DNA of 64,000 nucleotides from Enterobacteriaceae endosymbiont of Donacia fulgens (GCF_012567545.1 NZ_CP046182.1:126324-190323); one strand, 5' to 3'. Shown: positions 30,489-40,051, counted from the stretch's first letter. The notes: generated by a model from the letters alone, not told the origin. Numbers and translations are program-made.

Positions 30489-31559
30489 ATGTCAGGTAAT
30501 AGTATTGGAAAATTATTTAAAGTTACAACTTTCGGTGAATCACATGGAAAATCTTTAGGATGTATTGTAGATGGTGTCCCTCCCAGAATTCCTTTAAAAA
30601 TACAAGATATACAAAAAGATTTAGATAGAAGAAGACCAGGACAATCAAAATATACTTCTCCTCGTAAAGAATTAGATAAAATACAAATTTTATCAGGTGT
30701 TTTTAATAATTTTACTACAGGAACAAGTATTGGATTATTAATAAATAATATGGATGTACGATCTAAAGATTATAATAATATTAAAAATATTTTTCGTCCT
30801 GGTCATGCTGATTATACTTATGAAAAAAAATATGGAATTAGAGATTATAAAGGTGGAGGTCGTTCATCAGCTAGAGAAACAACTATGCGTGTTGCTGCAG
30901 GAGCTATTGCTAAAAAATATTTATTAATAAAATATAATTTAAAAATTAAAGGATATTTATCTCAAATGGGGGATATAGTTTGTAATTTTGATAATTGGTC
31001 TGAAGTTAGTAAAAATCCTTTTTTTTGTCCAAATAAATATCAAATAAAAGATTTACAAAATATGATAAATATTTTAAAAAAATCTGGTAATTCTATAGGA
31101 GCTAAAATTACTATTATTGTAGAAAATGTACCTGTAGGGTTAGGAGAACCAGTATTTGATAAATTAGATGCTGAATTAGCTCATGCAATTATGAGTATAA
31201 ATGCAGTAAAAGGTATTGAAATAGGTGATGGATTTAATTCAATAAATAAATTAGGAAGTAATTATAGAGATGAAATGGATAAAAATGGATTTAAAAGTAA
31301 TAATTCTGGTGGTATTTTAGGAGGTATTAGTACAGGACAAAATATAATTATAAATTTTGTAGTTAAACCAACTTCTAGTATTTCTATTCCAGGAAAAACA
31401 ATAAATTTAGTAGGAAAAGAAATGTCTTGTATTACACAAGGACGCCATGATCCTTGTGTAGGGATTAGAGCTGTTCCAATAGGAGAAGCTATGGTTGCTA
31501 TCATTTTAATGGATCATTTATTACGTTATCGTGCACAATGTATTGATATTATTAAATAA
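30489..31559 (+). CDS. aroC: chorismate synthase
   Basis: The last enzyme of the shikimate pathway: it converts 5-enolpyruvylshikimate-3-phosphate to chorismate with reduced FMN. It has 356 residues (E. coli 361). Family signatures are intact: [12 protein letters not shown], the [10 protein letters not shown] block, [15 protein letters not shown] with the conserved histidine, [18 protein letters not shown] and the C-terminal [19 protein letters not shown] lies 8 bases before the start. The gene is compatible with a symbiont supplying aromatic amino acids, although no other shikimate gene lies in the window. Confidence 0.99.
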   Translation: MSGNSIGKLFKVTTFGESHGKSLGCIVDGVPPRIPLKIQDIQKDLDRRRPGQSKYTSPRKELDKIQILSGVFNNFTTGTSIGLLINNMDVRSKDYNNIKNIFRPGHADYTYEKKYGIRDYKGGGRSSARETTMRVAAGAIAKKYLLIKYNLKIKGYLSQMGDIVCNFDNWSEVSKNPFFCPNKYQIKDLQNMINILKKSGNSIGAKITIIVENVPVGLGEPVFDKLDAELAHAIMSINAVKGIEIGDGFNSINKLGSNYRDEMDKNGFKSNNSGGILGGISTGQNIIINFVVKPTSSISIPGKTINLVGKEMSCITQGRHDPCVGIRAVPIGEAMVAIILMDHLLRYRAQCIDIIK

Positions 31560-31560
31560 A

Positions 31561-31583
31561 TATATATATATATTTTTTTTTTT
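31561..31583 (+). repeat. (TA)6 plus T11 simple sequence between aroC and the peroxiredoxin gene
   Basis: Six TA units run into eleven T bases and reach into the stop codon of the convergent gene. It is a slippage-prone tract. The T run could act as the U-tract of an aroC terminator, but no good stem precedes it. Confidence 0.5.
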
Positions 31584-32187
31584 AAAATAATTCATTTATA
31601 TTATTTGATAAATAATTAACAATACCTTTAGAATTAGGAGTTATACTTTTTTTACCCTTTTCCCATTGTGCAGGACATACATCTCCATATCTTTCATTGT
31701 GTTCTAAAGCATCAATTATCCGAATTATTTCATTTATATTTCTTCCAAATTGGAGATCATTAATTAATTGATGTCTTATAATTCTTTTTTTATCTATTAA
31801 AAATAATGCTCTTAATGCAACACCTAATTGAGGATGTTCAATTCCATAAGATTTCTGTATATTTTTTGTAATATCAGATATCATTATAAATTTAATATTT
31901 CCTATACCTCCTTTATTAATAGGAGTATTACGCCAAGCTTGATGAACAAATTGTGAATCACATGATATACCTAATATTTTAATATTTTTTTTATAAAAAA
32001 TATCATAATGTTTATTTAAAGATATAATTTCTGTAGGACAAACAAATGTAAAATCTAAAGGCCAAAAAAATAGTATAGTTATTTGATTTTTTGAATATTC
32101 ATATAAATTAAAATTATCTATAATTGATCCATCAGGAAGAACTGCTGAAGCATTAAAATCTGGAGCTTTTTTAGTTACTAATATCAT
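31582..32187 (-). CDS. typical 2-Cys peroxiredoxin (AhpC/TSA family)
   Basis: Reduces hydrogen peroxide and organic peroxides. It has 201 residues. The peroxidatic Cys50 lies in DFTFVCPTE and the resolving Cys171 in DVCPAQW; a GGIG motif (NKGGIGNIKF) and a C-terminal YL in place of YF resemble the overoxidation-sensitive Prx1 form. It matches the Prx1/TsaA-like (peroxiredoxin C) branch found in Buchnera and Vibrio better than E. coli AhpC, so I give no symbol. No AhpF-like reductase lies nearby; thioredoxin is the likely partner. An AGAGAG ribosome site lies just upstream. Confidence 0.93.
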   Translation of the reverse strand: MILVTKKAPDFNASAVLPDGSIIDNFNLYEYSKNQITILFFWPLDFTFVCPTEIISLNKHYDIFYKKNIKILGISCDSQFVHQAWRNTPINKGGIGNIKFIMISDITKNIQKSYGIEHPQLGVALRALFLIDKKRIIRHQLINDLQFGRNINEIIRIIDALEHNERYGDVCPAQWEKGKKSITPNSKGIVNYLSNNINELF

Positions 32188-32524
32188 ATTTATCTCTCTT
32201 ATTTATATTTATTGAAAAAATTATTATATATATTATTTTATATAAAATTTTTTTTTATATATATATTATATATAAAAAAATAAATAAAATAATATTATTA
32301 TTTATATTTTTCTAAATTAATTTTTTTATAAAAAAATTAATTAATTTAAAATTAAATTTTAAAAAAAAAATTTTATTAAAATTATATAAATTATATTTTT
32401 TTTAAAAAATTATAAAAAATATTAATTTTTATTTAGAAAAAATATTTTTTAAAAAAACTAAAATACTATATAATTATGTATAATTTTTAATAATATTTTT
32501 TTACAAAAAATTTTTTATTAAAAT
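32188..32524. other. 337-base nearly pure AT intergenic region
   Basis: Almost free of G and C. It contains a perfect 28-base palindrome at 32315-32342 (AATTAATTTTTTTA and its complement) and several shorter A/T inverted repeats. It lies downstream of rsmC and upstream of the peroxiredoxin gene, both on the minus strand, so it should hold a terminator and a promoter, but I cannot point to convincing hexamers. No reading frame or gene remnant is recognisable. It is probably eroded former coding DNA. Confidence 0.6.
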
Positions 32525-33562
32525 TTATATATTTTTAATTCTAAATACAGAAAAATTTTTATTTTTAGATAAAATATAAATTTTTAATGGAAAATTATTA
32601 AATAATTTTTTATATGATATAAAATTATTTATTACAAATAATAATTCTCCTTTATAATTTATATTTTTTTTAAAATTATTTATCATTTGATAAATAAAAT
32701 TTAATGAAAAAGATAAATTTTTATGAATAGGAGGATTAGATATAATTAAATCAAATTTTTCTTGAACATTAGAATAAATGTTACTAGGAAATACATGAAC
32801 ATTTTTTATCATATTTTTATTAAATGTTTTTATAGTTGAATAAATTGCTTTTGCATCTATATCAATAGCATAAATTAAATAATTTTTTTTAAAATTATTT
32901 TGTATAGCAGTAGAAATAATTCCAGAACCACAACCTAAATCTAATATTTTACCCTTTATAAGGAGGTTACTATTATTAATAGTAGAAATTAATAATTTAC
33001 TCCCATCATCAATTTTTTTATTTCCAAATACTCCAGGTAAACTATATATTTGATAATTGTCATAATAATAATAATTCCAATAGTTTTTTATATTAAAATA
33101 AATATTTTTTGTTAAAATCCCATGAAAAATAATATGTTTTCTTACATTAAGAATTTTTTTTAAATTTAAAATTTCTAATTCTTTTATATTATTAATTTTT
33201 TTAACACCACAATTATTAGAACCAATAATGAATATTTCTACTTTTAAAGATAATAAAGATAAAATATTATTTAATATAAATAATGATTCTTGTTTATCTT
33301 TTAACCAAAAAAATATTAAAACATTAAAATTGTAATTTTTATATTTATTATCCATTAAGCCATAACATAAATAATTATTATTTATTTTTTTTTTTAACCA
33401 ATTATAATAATCATAATTATGAGTATTTATAAAACTTATAAGAGTTTTTAAATAAATAGGTATTTTATCGATAATATTTCCAGCAAAAATAACTTTTTTA
33501 TTTAAAAATTTATTTTTAAATAAACTTAAAAAATATTTATTTATTGATAATAATCTGTACAT
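32525..33562 (-). CDS. rsmC: 16S rRNA (guanine-1207-N2)-methyltransferase RsmC
   Basis: RsmC methylates G1207 in the 30S subunit. It has 345 residues (E. coli 343). The C-terminal catalytic half is clear: ILDLGCGSGIIS for SAM and the amino-methyltransferase motif ISNPPIH (family NPPFH). The N-terminal half, a degenerate methyltransferase duplicate that helps folding and RNA binding, is weakly conserved. PGVFGNKKIDDGSKLL just before the SAM motif fits the family form PGVFS...LD.GS.LLL. Four bases separate it from apaH, so they are probably cotranscribed; that pairing is not the E. coli arrangement. Confidence 0.93.
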   Translation of the reverse strand: MYRLLSINKYFLSLFKNKFLNKKVIFAGNIIDKIPIYLKTLISFINTHNYDYYNWLKKKINNNYLCYGLMDNKYKNYNFNVLIFFWLKDKQESLFILNNILSLLSLKVEIFIIGSNNCGVKKINNIKELEILNLKKILNVRKHIIFHGILTKNIYFNIKNYWNYYYYDNYQIYSLPGVFGNKKIDDGSKLLISTINNSNLLIKGKILDLGCGSGIISTAIQNNFKKNYLIYAIDIDAKAIYSTIKTFNKNMIKNVHVFPSNIYSNVQEKFDLIISNPPIHKNLSFSLNFIYQMINNFKKNINYKGELLFVINNFISYKKLFNNFPLKIYILSKNKNFSVFRIKNI

Positions 33563-33566
33563 TATT

Positions 33567-34403
33567 TTAAATAATACAATTAATATTATAAAATTGTTTT
33601 TTTTCCCATGAATAAATTGTTAATTTCTTCCCCCAACAACATCCAGTATCTAATCCTATTATATTTTTTTGAGTATATTCTCCTCCTTGTAAATCAGACC
33701 AATGACCAAAAAATATTGTATATTTTTCATATAAAATATTTGGAATCCAAAACCATGGTTTTAATGTTTTAGAATTAATATCATTAGGCGCTTTTTTAGT
33801 TAACATTTCTAATGTACCATCTAAATAACAATATCTCATTTTAGTTAGTCCATTAATAATATAATTAAACCGTTTAAAACCTACTAATGTATTTTTTTTC
33901 CAATCAATTATTTGATATTTTTCATTATTTATATAATCTAAAAAAAAACTATTATTTTTACTTGAAATAATATTTTTTGCTTCATTAGAAGCAGATAATA
34001 TAATATCTATATTATCCCATTGGGGAGGGATACCTGCATGTGACATTAAAATCTTTTTTTTTTTATCATATTGTATTAATGGTTGATATTTTAACCAAGT
34101 ATTTATAATAAATATTATTTTTTTATCTTTTAATAAATTTAAAATTTTTGTATCATTAATATTATTATTTTTAGGATTTAATATAAGAAATATTAAATAT
34201 AAATCATGATTTCCTAAAACTAATTTTATAGATTTTTTAATAGAATATAAAAAATATAAAACTTTTATAGAATCTGGACCTCTTGCTATAAGATCTCCTG
34301 TAATCCATAATTTATCATTTTTATAATCAAAATTAATTTTTCTTAATAAGGAAATAAATTCATTATAATGACCATGAATATCTCCAATAAAATAAGTAGT
34401 CAT
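33567..34403 (-). CDS. apaH: bis(5'-nucleosyl)-tetraphosphatase (symmetrical) ApaH
   Basis: Hydrolyses Ap4A to two ADP and in E. coli also acts as an RNA decapping enzyme. It has 278 residues (E. coli 280). The calcineurin-like metal motifs are GDIHGH (residues 7-12), WITGDLIARGPDS, LGNHDLY and the C-terminal FGHWSDLQG, with GLDTGCCWG near the end. Order apaH-apaG-rsmA-surA is kept as in E. coli; folA, which follows apaH there, is missing and rsmC takes its place. Confidence 0.97.
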   Translation of the reverse strand: MTTYFIGDIHGHYNEFISLLRKINFDYKNDKLWITGDLIARGPDSIKVLYFLYSIKKSIKLVLGNHDLYLIFLILNPKNNNINDTKILNLLKDKKIIFIINTWLKYQPLIQYDKKKKILMSHAGIPPQWDNIDIILSASNEAKNIISSKNNSFFLDYINNEKYQIIDWKKNTLVGFKRFNYIINGLTKMRYCYLDGTLEMLTKKAPNDINSKTLKPWFWIPNILYEKYTIFFGHWSDLQGGEYTQKNIIGLDTGCCWGKKLTIYSWEKKQFYNINCII

Positions 34404-34425
34404 ATTTTTTTATAAATTAATTATA

Positions 34426-34806
34426 TTAGTGAATATAGGTTTTAATTGCTAAACGAAAAATAGGGATTTCTACATGATAAACATCATTATTTTCGTCTAT
34501 TATTATATAATGTCCTTCTATAATTCCAATAGGAGTTTCTAAGATAGTTACATTAGTATAATGAAAATTATTCCCTGGTTTAATATATGGTTTTTTACTT
34601 ATAATTCCTTCACCATATATTTGAATTTTTTTACCATTACCGTTAGTTATACTCCAATAACGACTAATTAATTGTAAAATTTTTTTTCCTAAATTGTGAA
34701 TAGTAATTGTATAAGTAAAAACATAACGATTAACTGTAGGTATGGATTGTGATTTTATATAAATACTATTTGTTTTTATATAAATTTGAGATAATAATGA
34801 TTTCAT
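34426..34806 (-). CDS. apaG: ApaG (CorD) protein
   Basis: A small fibronectin-III-like beta-sandwich protein of unresolved biochemical role, linked in E. coli to Co2+/Mg2+ resistance. It has 126 residues (E. coli 125). The family core YTITIHNLG, LISRYWSITNGNG and the glycine-rich phosphate-like loop GEGIISKKPYIKPG, followed by the GHYII strand, are conserved. It lies 4 bases after rsmA and 22 bases before apaH. Confidence 0.95.
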   Translation of the reverse strand: MKSLLSQIYIKTNSIYIKSQSIPTVNRYVFTYTITIHNLGKKILQLISRYWSITNGNGKKIQIYGEGIISKKPYIKPGNNFHYTNVTILETPIGIIEGHYIIIDENNDVYHVEIPIFRLAIKTYIH

Positions 34807-34810
34807 TAAA

Positions 34811-35611
34811 TTATAACCTTTTATTATTAAATTCCAACCAATTAGCTAATTGACAATATTCTGATACCGAAACATCTTCAGCACGTATTTTATGATCAAT
34901 ACCTAAATAATTTAGTTCTTCTATAGAAAATAAATTAATTAGACTATTTCGTAAAATTTTTCTTCTCATACTAAAAGCTTGTTTTATAATTTTTTTTAAA
35001 AAGAAAATATTATTTAAATTATAAGGATTATTAATATAAGGTCTTAAAAATACCATATTAGAAATAATTTTAGGTTTAGGAAAAAAAGAATTTTCTTTAA
35101 TTTCTATTAAACATTTTATTTTACAAAATAATTGAGCTATTATACTTAAACATCCATAATTTTTACCTCCAGGATAAGCAGTTAAACGCTTTACTACTTC
35201 TTTTTGCATAATAAAATTCATATCTTTAATATTATTTAAATATTTAAATAAATAAAAAATTATTGTAATAGAAATATTATACGGTAAACTACCAAATATA
35301 CGTATTCTTTTTTTATATTTTTGAGTTAAAATTAAAAAATTAAAATTTAATATATTATTTAATATAATATTAATATTTGAATTTATTAAAATTTTATTTT
35401 TTTTTAAAATATTAACAAAATTTTTATCTATTTCAATAATAGAAAGATTTTTATTATATTTTATAATTGGAATAGTTAAAGCTCCTAAACCTGGACCTAT
35501 TTCTAACATAATTTGATAATATTTTGGATTAATAAAAGATATAATCTGTTTAATAATTTTTTCATTAACTAATATATGTTGTCCGTATTTTTTTTTAAAA
35601 ATAATTTTCAT
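34811..35611 (-). CDS. rsmA: 16S rRNA dimethyladenosine transferase RsmA (KsgA)
   Basis: RsmA dimethylates A1518 and A1519 at the 3' end of 16S rRNA and acts as a late 30S checkpoint. It has 266 residues (E. coli 273). The N-terminal KKYGQHIL, the SAM motif MLEIGPGLGALT and the C-terminal small domain (RRKILRNSL, LGIDHKIRAEDVSVSEY) are visible. The catalytic motif IV reads GSLPYNIS where the family has NLPYN, so the first Asn is Ser (AGT). It may still work, but this is an unusual change at a near-invariant active-site residue. pdxA, which lies between surA and rsmA in E. coli, is gone. Confidence 0.96.
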   Translation of the reverse strand: MKIIFKKKYGQHILVNEKIIKQIISFINPKYYQIMLEIGPGLGALTIPIIKYNKNLSIIEIDKNFVNILKKNKILINSNINIILNNILNFNFLILTQKYKKRIRIFGSLPYNISITIIFYLFKYLNNIKDMNFIMQKEVVKRLTAYPGGKNYGCLSIIAQLFCKIKCLIEIKENSFFPKPKIISNMVFLRPYINNPYNLNNIFFLKKIIKQAFSMRRKILRNSLINLFSIEELNYLGIDHKIRAEDVSVSEYCQLANWLEFNNKRL

Positions 35612-35696
35612 ATTATTAATAAATAATTTTTTTATAAAAAATTAATTATTATTATATATATAATATTATATTTTAATATAAATTATATTTTTATTA

Positions 35697-36986
35697 TTAA
35701 TTTATATTTTTTATATATATTCTTTTAGCATATGTAAAAATAAAAAGGTTAGCTTCTCTTTCTATATGTTCTTGTAAAATAATATTATATGCTTTTTTAC
35801 TAAAAAATAATTTATTATTTTTAATATTATCTTTATCTAATAATTGTATTATAAAAACTCCATCTGATTCTTGAATAGGTAAACTAAATTCATTAATTTT
35901 TAATTTTGTGATAATTTTTTTAAATTTTAAAGAAAAACTATTTAATAATATCCAATTTTTATTATTTTTATATTTAATTGATAATATATCATCAGAAAAT
36001 AATTCAATTGCTTTTTTAAAAGTTATTCTTTTTTTTAAAAGATTAAAATATATATTTTTAATTTTTTTATTAAAATCCTTATTACTTAAATTATTTTTTT
36101 TTATATAAATATATCTTAATAAAACTTTTTCATTATCTGTATTATTATTAATAATAATATTATTTATTTTAAAAATAAATAATTTTGAATTAAAATATAT
36201 TGGTCCAATTATATCTTTTTTTTTAACATTATCTAAATAATTAATAATATTATTTGGTAATTGATTTTCTTTTTTATTTTTAAAAAAATTTTTTTTTATA
36301 TTAAAATGAGAAATAAATGTTTTTATATTATATTTTTTTAAATTATTATTTAATTTCTTATTTTTTAATAAAAATATTAATTGATTCAATAAAAAAATTT
36401 TATGATTAAATTTATTTTTTAAATATCCTTTATTAATTAAAAAATAAAATAATGTAATATCATATATTTTATTTGTTTTTTTTTTTAAATATAATCTATT
36501 ACTTAATGAATCAATTTCTTCATCATAAATATTAAAATCTTCTAATAAAAATTTATTTTTTAATACATTAATTAATATAATATTTTTAAAAATTTTATAA
36601 AATTTTTTATAATTAATATTATTATCTAAAAAATTTTTTTTTAATAAGTTTTCATCAATATTATTTGATTGATATATATTTGAAATAAGATCATCAAAAT
36701 CATCTTCTGGTAAAAAAAAATTATTATTTTTTATAATATGTAAAAAAATAAAATATTTTATTACATCTTTAGTATTTTTAATATTTAAAAATAAATATAA
36801 TATTGGATATTTACTATTATAAATTTTTTTTGTAATAGATAAAATTTCATCTATTTTTTTTTTTAAAATCATATCATCATTTATAATAAATTTAATATTA
36901 TCAATATTTTTAATAGGCATACATTGAGAAATATTGAATAAACAGAAATATAATATTATAATATAAATTGCTTTTTTGATTATCAT
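35697..36986 (-). CDS. surA: periplasmic chaperone / peptidyl-prolyl isomerase SurA
   Basis: SurA escorts outer-membrane beta-barrel proteins across the periplasm. I choose the second ATG: it has TAGGAT directly upstream, gives a compact signal peptide (MIIKKAIYIIILYFCLFN) and a length of 429 residues against 428 in E. coli; the first ATG at 37013 has no ribosome site. The N-terminal chaperone helices and the second parvulin domain (FKKAIELFSDD, then WILLNSFS, then EFSLPIQESDGVFIIQLLD) can be followed. The first parvulin domain is strongly degenerate, with only DIIGPI easily aligned. Its likely client here is the OmpA-type protein at 55331-56638. Confidence 0.9.
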   Translation of the reverse strand: MIIKKAIYIIILYFCLFNISQCMPIKNIDNIKFIINDDMILKKKIDEILSITKKIYNSKYPILYLFLNIKNTKDVIKYFIFLHIIKNNNFFLPEDDFDDLISNIYQSNNIDENLLKKNFLDNNINYKKFYKIFKNIILINVLKNKFLLEDFNIYDEEIDSLSNRLYLKKKTNKIYDITLFYFLINKGYLKNKFNHKIFLLNQLIFLLKNKKLNNNLKKYNIKTFISHFNIKKNFFKNKKENQLPNNIINYLDNVKKKDIIGPIYFNSKLFIFKINNIIINNNTDNEKVLLRYIYIKKNNLSNKDFNKKIKNIYFNLLKKRITFKKAIELFSDDILSIKYKNNKNWILLNSFSLKFKKIITKLKINEFSLPIQESDGVFIIQLLDKDNIKNNKLFFSKKAYNIILQEHIEREANLFIFTYAKRIYIKNIN

Positions 36987-37136
36987 TTTAATCCTATTAA
37001 TAATTAATTTCATATCAATTTATAATAATAAACAATTATTATTATTAATAATAATATTTAATTATTGTAATTTAGTACAATTATTAATTATTATAGATAA
37101 TTAAATTATAATTTAAATATATTTATTGGAGAATAT

Positions 37137-38030
37137 ATGTTTTCTTATTTACAATTATTATTCTTTTTAATAAATTTAATTATTAATTACTATATAAGTT
37201 TTAATTTATTAAATATTATTTTATTAATATTAATTAGTTATTTAATTAATCAAATAACTAATTCTTATAATAAAAAACATAATTATAGTTATAAAAATAA
37301 TATAAAAAAATTATTTCTTCAAACTAATTTTGAAGTTATGGGTTATATAAGTAAATCAAAAGGTTTTATTAGTAAAAATGATATAAATTTTGCTATTCAA
37401 TTAATTAAAAAAATGAATTTGAATAATGAAGAAATAAGTTTTGTAAAAAAATCATTTAATAACGGTAAAAAAAAAAATTATCCTTTAATTTATAAAATAA
37501 ATAATTTAAATTATTTATTTTATAAAAATAAAAGTTTAATAAATAAATTTTTAGAAATACAAATTGAATTATCTTTCATAAATAATTTTTTAAATAATAA
37601 AAATAAAAAAATATTAAATATTATTTTTCAAGAATTACATGTATCATTTATTGATTTATTTTTTATAATAAAAAAGTTAAAATATAATAATAAATTTATT
37701 AATGAAAAAGATTTATTTGATAATTATTATCATCAAAATCAAAAAAAAACAGAATACTATTCTAGTAATTATGAATTTTTTTATAAAAAAAATAATTTTC
37801 GAAATAAAAAAAATTATAGTTCAGAATTAGATAAAGCTTATAAATTATTAGGAATTAATTATAATGATAATTTATTAACTATAAAAAGAGCATATCATAA
37901 ATTAATTAGTAAATATCATCCAGATAAATTGATATCTAAAGGATATTCATCTAAACAATTAGAAATAGCAAAAGTTAAAACACAAAATATACATAAAGCT
38001 TATAATATAATTAAAAAACATATTACATAA
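37137..38030 (+). CDS. djlA: membrane-anchored DnaJ-like protein DjlA
   Basis: A type III J-domain cochaperone of DnaK at the inner membrane. It has 297 residues (E. coli 271). An N-terminal membrane segment (LLFFLINLIINYYISFNLL) is followed by the TerB-like central region (VMGYISKSKGFISKNDI) and an Asn/Tyr/Lys-rich linker. A C-terminal J-domain follows, with HPD at residues 261-263 and the DjlA-specific long loop KLISKGYSS. As in E. coli it is divergent from the surA operon; lptD, which should lie between surA and djlA, is missing and only about 150 non-coding bases remain. Confidence 0.94.
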   Translation: MFSYLQLLFFLINLIINYYISFNLLNIILLILISYLINQITNSYNKKHNYSYKNNIKKLFLQTNFEVMGYISKSKGFISKNDINFAIQLIKKMNLNNEEISFVKKSFNNGKKKNYPLIYKINNLNYLFYKNKSLINKFLEIQIELSFINNFLNNKNKKILNIIFQELHVSFIDLFFIIKKLKYNNKFINEKDLFDNYYHQNQKKTEYYSSNYEFFYKKNNFRNKKNYSSELDKAYKLLGINYNDNLLTIKRAYHKLISKYHPDKLISKGYSSKQLEIAKVKTQNIHKAYNIIKKHIT

Positions 38031-38038
38031 ATAAAATT

Positions 38039-38425
38039 TTATTTTTTTTCAATTATAACTATTGCACAAGTATATTTTTTTTCATCAGATAATGAAATAT
38101 GAATATTATATTTATAAACTGTATTTTCTAAAAATTTTAATGCTTGATGATAAAGTTTTAATTTTGGTTTTCCAGTTAAATAATGAGATAACTCTATTTG
38201 ATTAAAAAATATACCATTACTAAATCCAGTATTTAGTGCTTTTACAGTTGCCTCTTTTACTGAGAAATATTTTGCTAAAATTTTAATTTTATTATTATGT
38301 TTTTTATATACATCTAATTCATGTTTAGTAAGTATTTTATATGCAAAACGTTTACCAAAACGTATAAAAATTTTTTTAATTCTATTTATTTCTACTATAT
38401 CAATTCCTATTCCAATAATTTTCAT
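38039..38425 (-). CDS. acpS: holo-acyl-carrier-protein synthase AcpS
   Basis: Transfers phosphopantetheine from CoA to acyl carrier protein, needed for fatty acid synthesis. It has 128 residues (E. coli 126). The Mg2+ ligands are D9 in GIDIVEINRI and E58 in FSVKEATVKAL. It stands at the end of the era-rnc-lepB-lepA group; recO and pdxJ, which lie between era and acpS in E. coli, have been lost. Eight bases separate its stop from that of the convergent djlA. Confidence 0.96.
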   Translation of the reverse strand: MKIIGIGIDIVEINRIKKIFIRFGKRFAYKILTKHELDVYKKHNNKIKILAKYFSVKEATVKALNTGFSNGIFFNQIELSHYLTGKPKLKLYHQALKFLENTVYKYNIHISLSDEKKYTCAIVIIEKK

Positions 38426-38463
38426 TTTATGTTTTAAATTTAAATAAATTTTTTATAAATTAA

Positions 38464-39291
38464 TTATTTTATTTTTATCCATAAATTTACATTTATTTTT
38501 TTTTTAAAAAAATTTTCTATTTTTTTTTCAGATCTATATTTAATTAATTTTATTATTATAGAATTTTTACCTATTATAATTTTTTTTTGATTTATATTTT
38601 TTATTAATAAAAAAACATTTATTTTGTCTGGTAATATTTTTAATTTTTTAAAATAATTTACTTTAATATCTATTAAATATGGTAATTCTTTATGAATATA
38701 TTTTATAATACTTTCTCTTATAATTTCTTTAAAAATAAATTTTTCTGTTTGATTAGTAATATAATTTTTAGGATAATTATGTTTTTTTTGAGGTAATTTT
38801 TTACAAATAGTATTATTAATATCATTAGTATATAATTTATATTTAGCTGAAATTATGAATAAATAAATAAATTTAATTTTTTTTTTAAGAAAATTAATAT
38901 AAGGTAATAAAATACTTTTATCATTAATTTTATCAATTTTATTAATAATTAAAACTACTGGTATAGTTATTTTATTAAAAATTTTTACAAATTTTTTTTC
39001 TATATAATTCCATCGATTTCGATCTAAAATAAAAAAAATATAATTATATTTATTATGTTTTAATGAATTTAAAATTTTATTATTATAAAATATATTTCCT
39101 GGAGTATCAATATATTCTATTTGATAATAATTTTTATTATATATTCCTATAATATTATAATTAGTAGTATTAATTTTATGAGAAATTATAGATATTTTTT
39201 TACCTACTAAAGTATTTAGTAAAGTAGATTTTCCTGAATTAGATCTTCCCAAAATTAAAATATTACCATAATATGAAGATATTTTTTTCAC
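38464..39291 (-). CDS. era: GTPase Era
   Basis: Era is a GTPase that binds the 3' end of 16S rRNA and couples 30S maturation to growth. It has 275 residues (E. coli 301), truncated after the KH domain. The G1 loop GRSNSGKST (usual form GRPNVGKST), G3 DTPG, G4 NKID and G5 SAK are intact, so GTP binding is expected. In the C-terminal KH domain, the RNA-gripping GxxG loop (E. coli IGNKGAKI) has become IGKNSIII, losing the second glycine. That could weaken rRNA contact. It follows rnc by 30 bases. Confidence 0.95.
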   Translation of the reverse strand: MKKISSYYGNILILGRSNSGKSTLLNTLVGKKISIISHKINTTNYNIIGIYNKNYYQIEYIDTPGNIFYNNKILNSLKHNKYNYIFFILDRNRWNYIEKKFVKIFNKITIPVVLIINKIDKINDKSILLPYINFLKKKIKFIYLFIISAKYKLYTNDINNTICKKLPQKKHNYPKNYITNQTEKFIFKEIIRESIIKYIHKELPYLIDIKVNYFKKLKILPDKINVFLLIKNINQKKIIIGKNSIIIKLIKYRSEKKIENFFKKKINVNLWIKIK

Positions 39292-39321
39292 ATAAATTAC
39301 CTTTGTTTGTTATAAAATAAA

Positions 39322-40002
39322 TTATTCAAGACCAAGTTTTTTTAAAGCTTTTTCTGCTGCTGATTGTTCAGCTTTACGACGACTTGATCCTATTCCTATT
39401 ATTATTGCTGATATTCCACTAATTTTACATTGTATTGTAAATTTTTGATTATGTACTTCACCATTTATTTGTATTATAAAATAATAAGGTAAAGGAAGAT
39501 GTGATCTTTGTAAATATTCTTGTAATCTTGTTTTTGGATCTTTTTGATTATTACCAGGTAATATTTTTTTTAATCTAAATTGATACCAAAGTAAAATAAT
39601 CTTTTCTACAACTTTTATATTACTATCTAAACAAATACTACCAATCAAAGCTTCCATGGTATCAGCAAGAATAGATTCTCTATTATATCCTCCATTTTTA
39701 AATTCTCCTGGTCCTAAAAATAAATATTCACCTAATTTAAATTCTCTTGCAATACTTGCTAATGTATTTCCTCTAACTAGAGTAGCACGCATACGACTCA
39801 TATTACCTTCATTTACACTAGGAAATTTATTATATAATGCTTTAGCTATTATATAGCTTAATATAGAATCTCCTAAAAACTCTAATCTTTCATTATGTTT
39901 ACTACTTGCACTTCTATGTGTTAAAGCTTGATATAATAAATCTTGATGAATAAAAATATAACCTAATCTTTTTTGTAATTGATTAATCATAATAAAATTC
40001 AC
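39322..40002 (-). CDS. rnc: ribonuclease III
   Basis: RNase III cleaves double-stranded RNA and processes the rRNA precursor. It has 226 residues, the same as E. coli. The catalytic signature [12 protein letters not shown] is near residue 38, the second metal site [11 protein letters not shown] near residue 114, and a C-terminal double-stranded-RNA-binding domain ends in [18 protein letters not shown]. The long AT hairpins at several gene ends in this window are plausible substrates. Order lepA-lepB-rnc-era is as in E. coli. Confidence 0.98.
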   Translation of the reverse strand: MNFIMINQLQKRLGYIFIHQDLLYQALTHRSASSKHNERLEFLGDSILSYIIAKALYNKFPSVNEGNMSRMRATLVRGNTLASIAREFKLGEYLFLGPGEFKNGGYNRESILADTMEALIGSICLDSNIKVVEKIILLWYQFRLKKILPGNNQKDPKTRLQEYLQRSHLPLPYYFIIQINGEVHNQKFTIQCKISGISAIIIGIGSSRRKAEQSAAEKALKKLGLE

Positions 40003-40051
40003 ATAATTGTATTTTAATCTATTATATAAAATAAGTTTTATTTTGAATAAA

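Noticed and set aside
31561-31583. TA and T repeats as part of a CRISPR or mobile element
   Set aside because: Simple sequence only; there are no repeat-spacer units, transposase genes or target duplications anywhere in the window.
32188-32524. A replication origin in the most AT-rich spacer
   Set aside because: No clustered DnaA boxes (TTATCCACA-like) and no neighbouring origin genes such as dnaA, gidA or rpmH.
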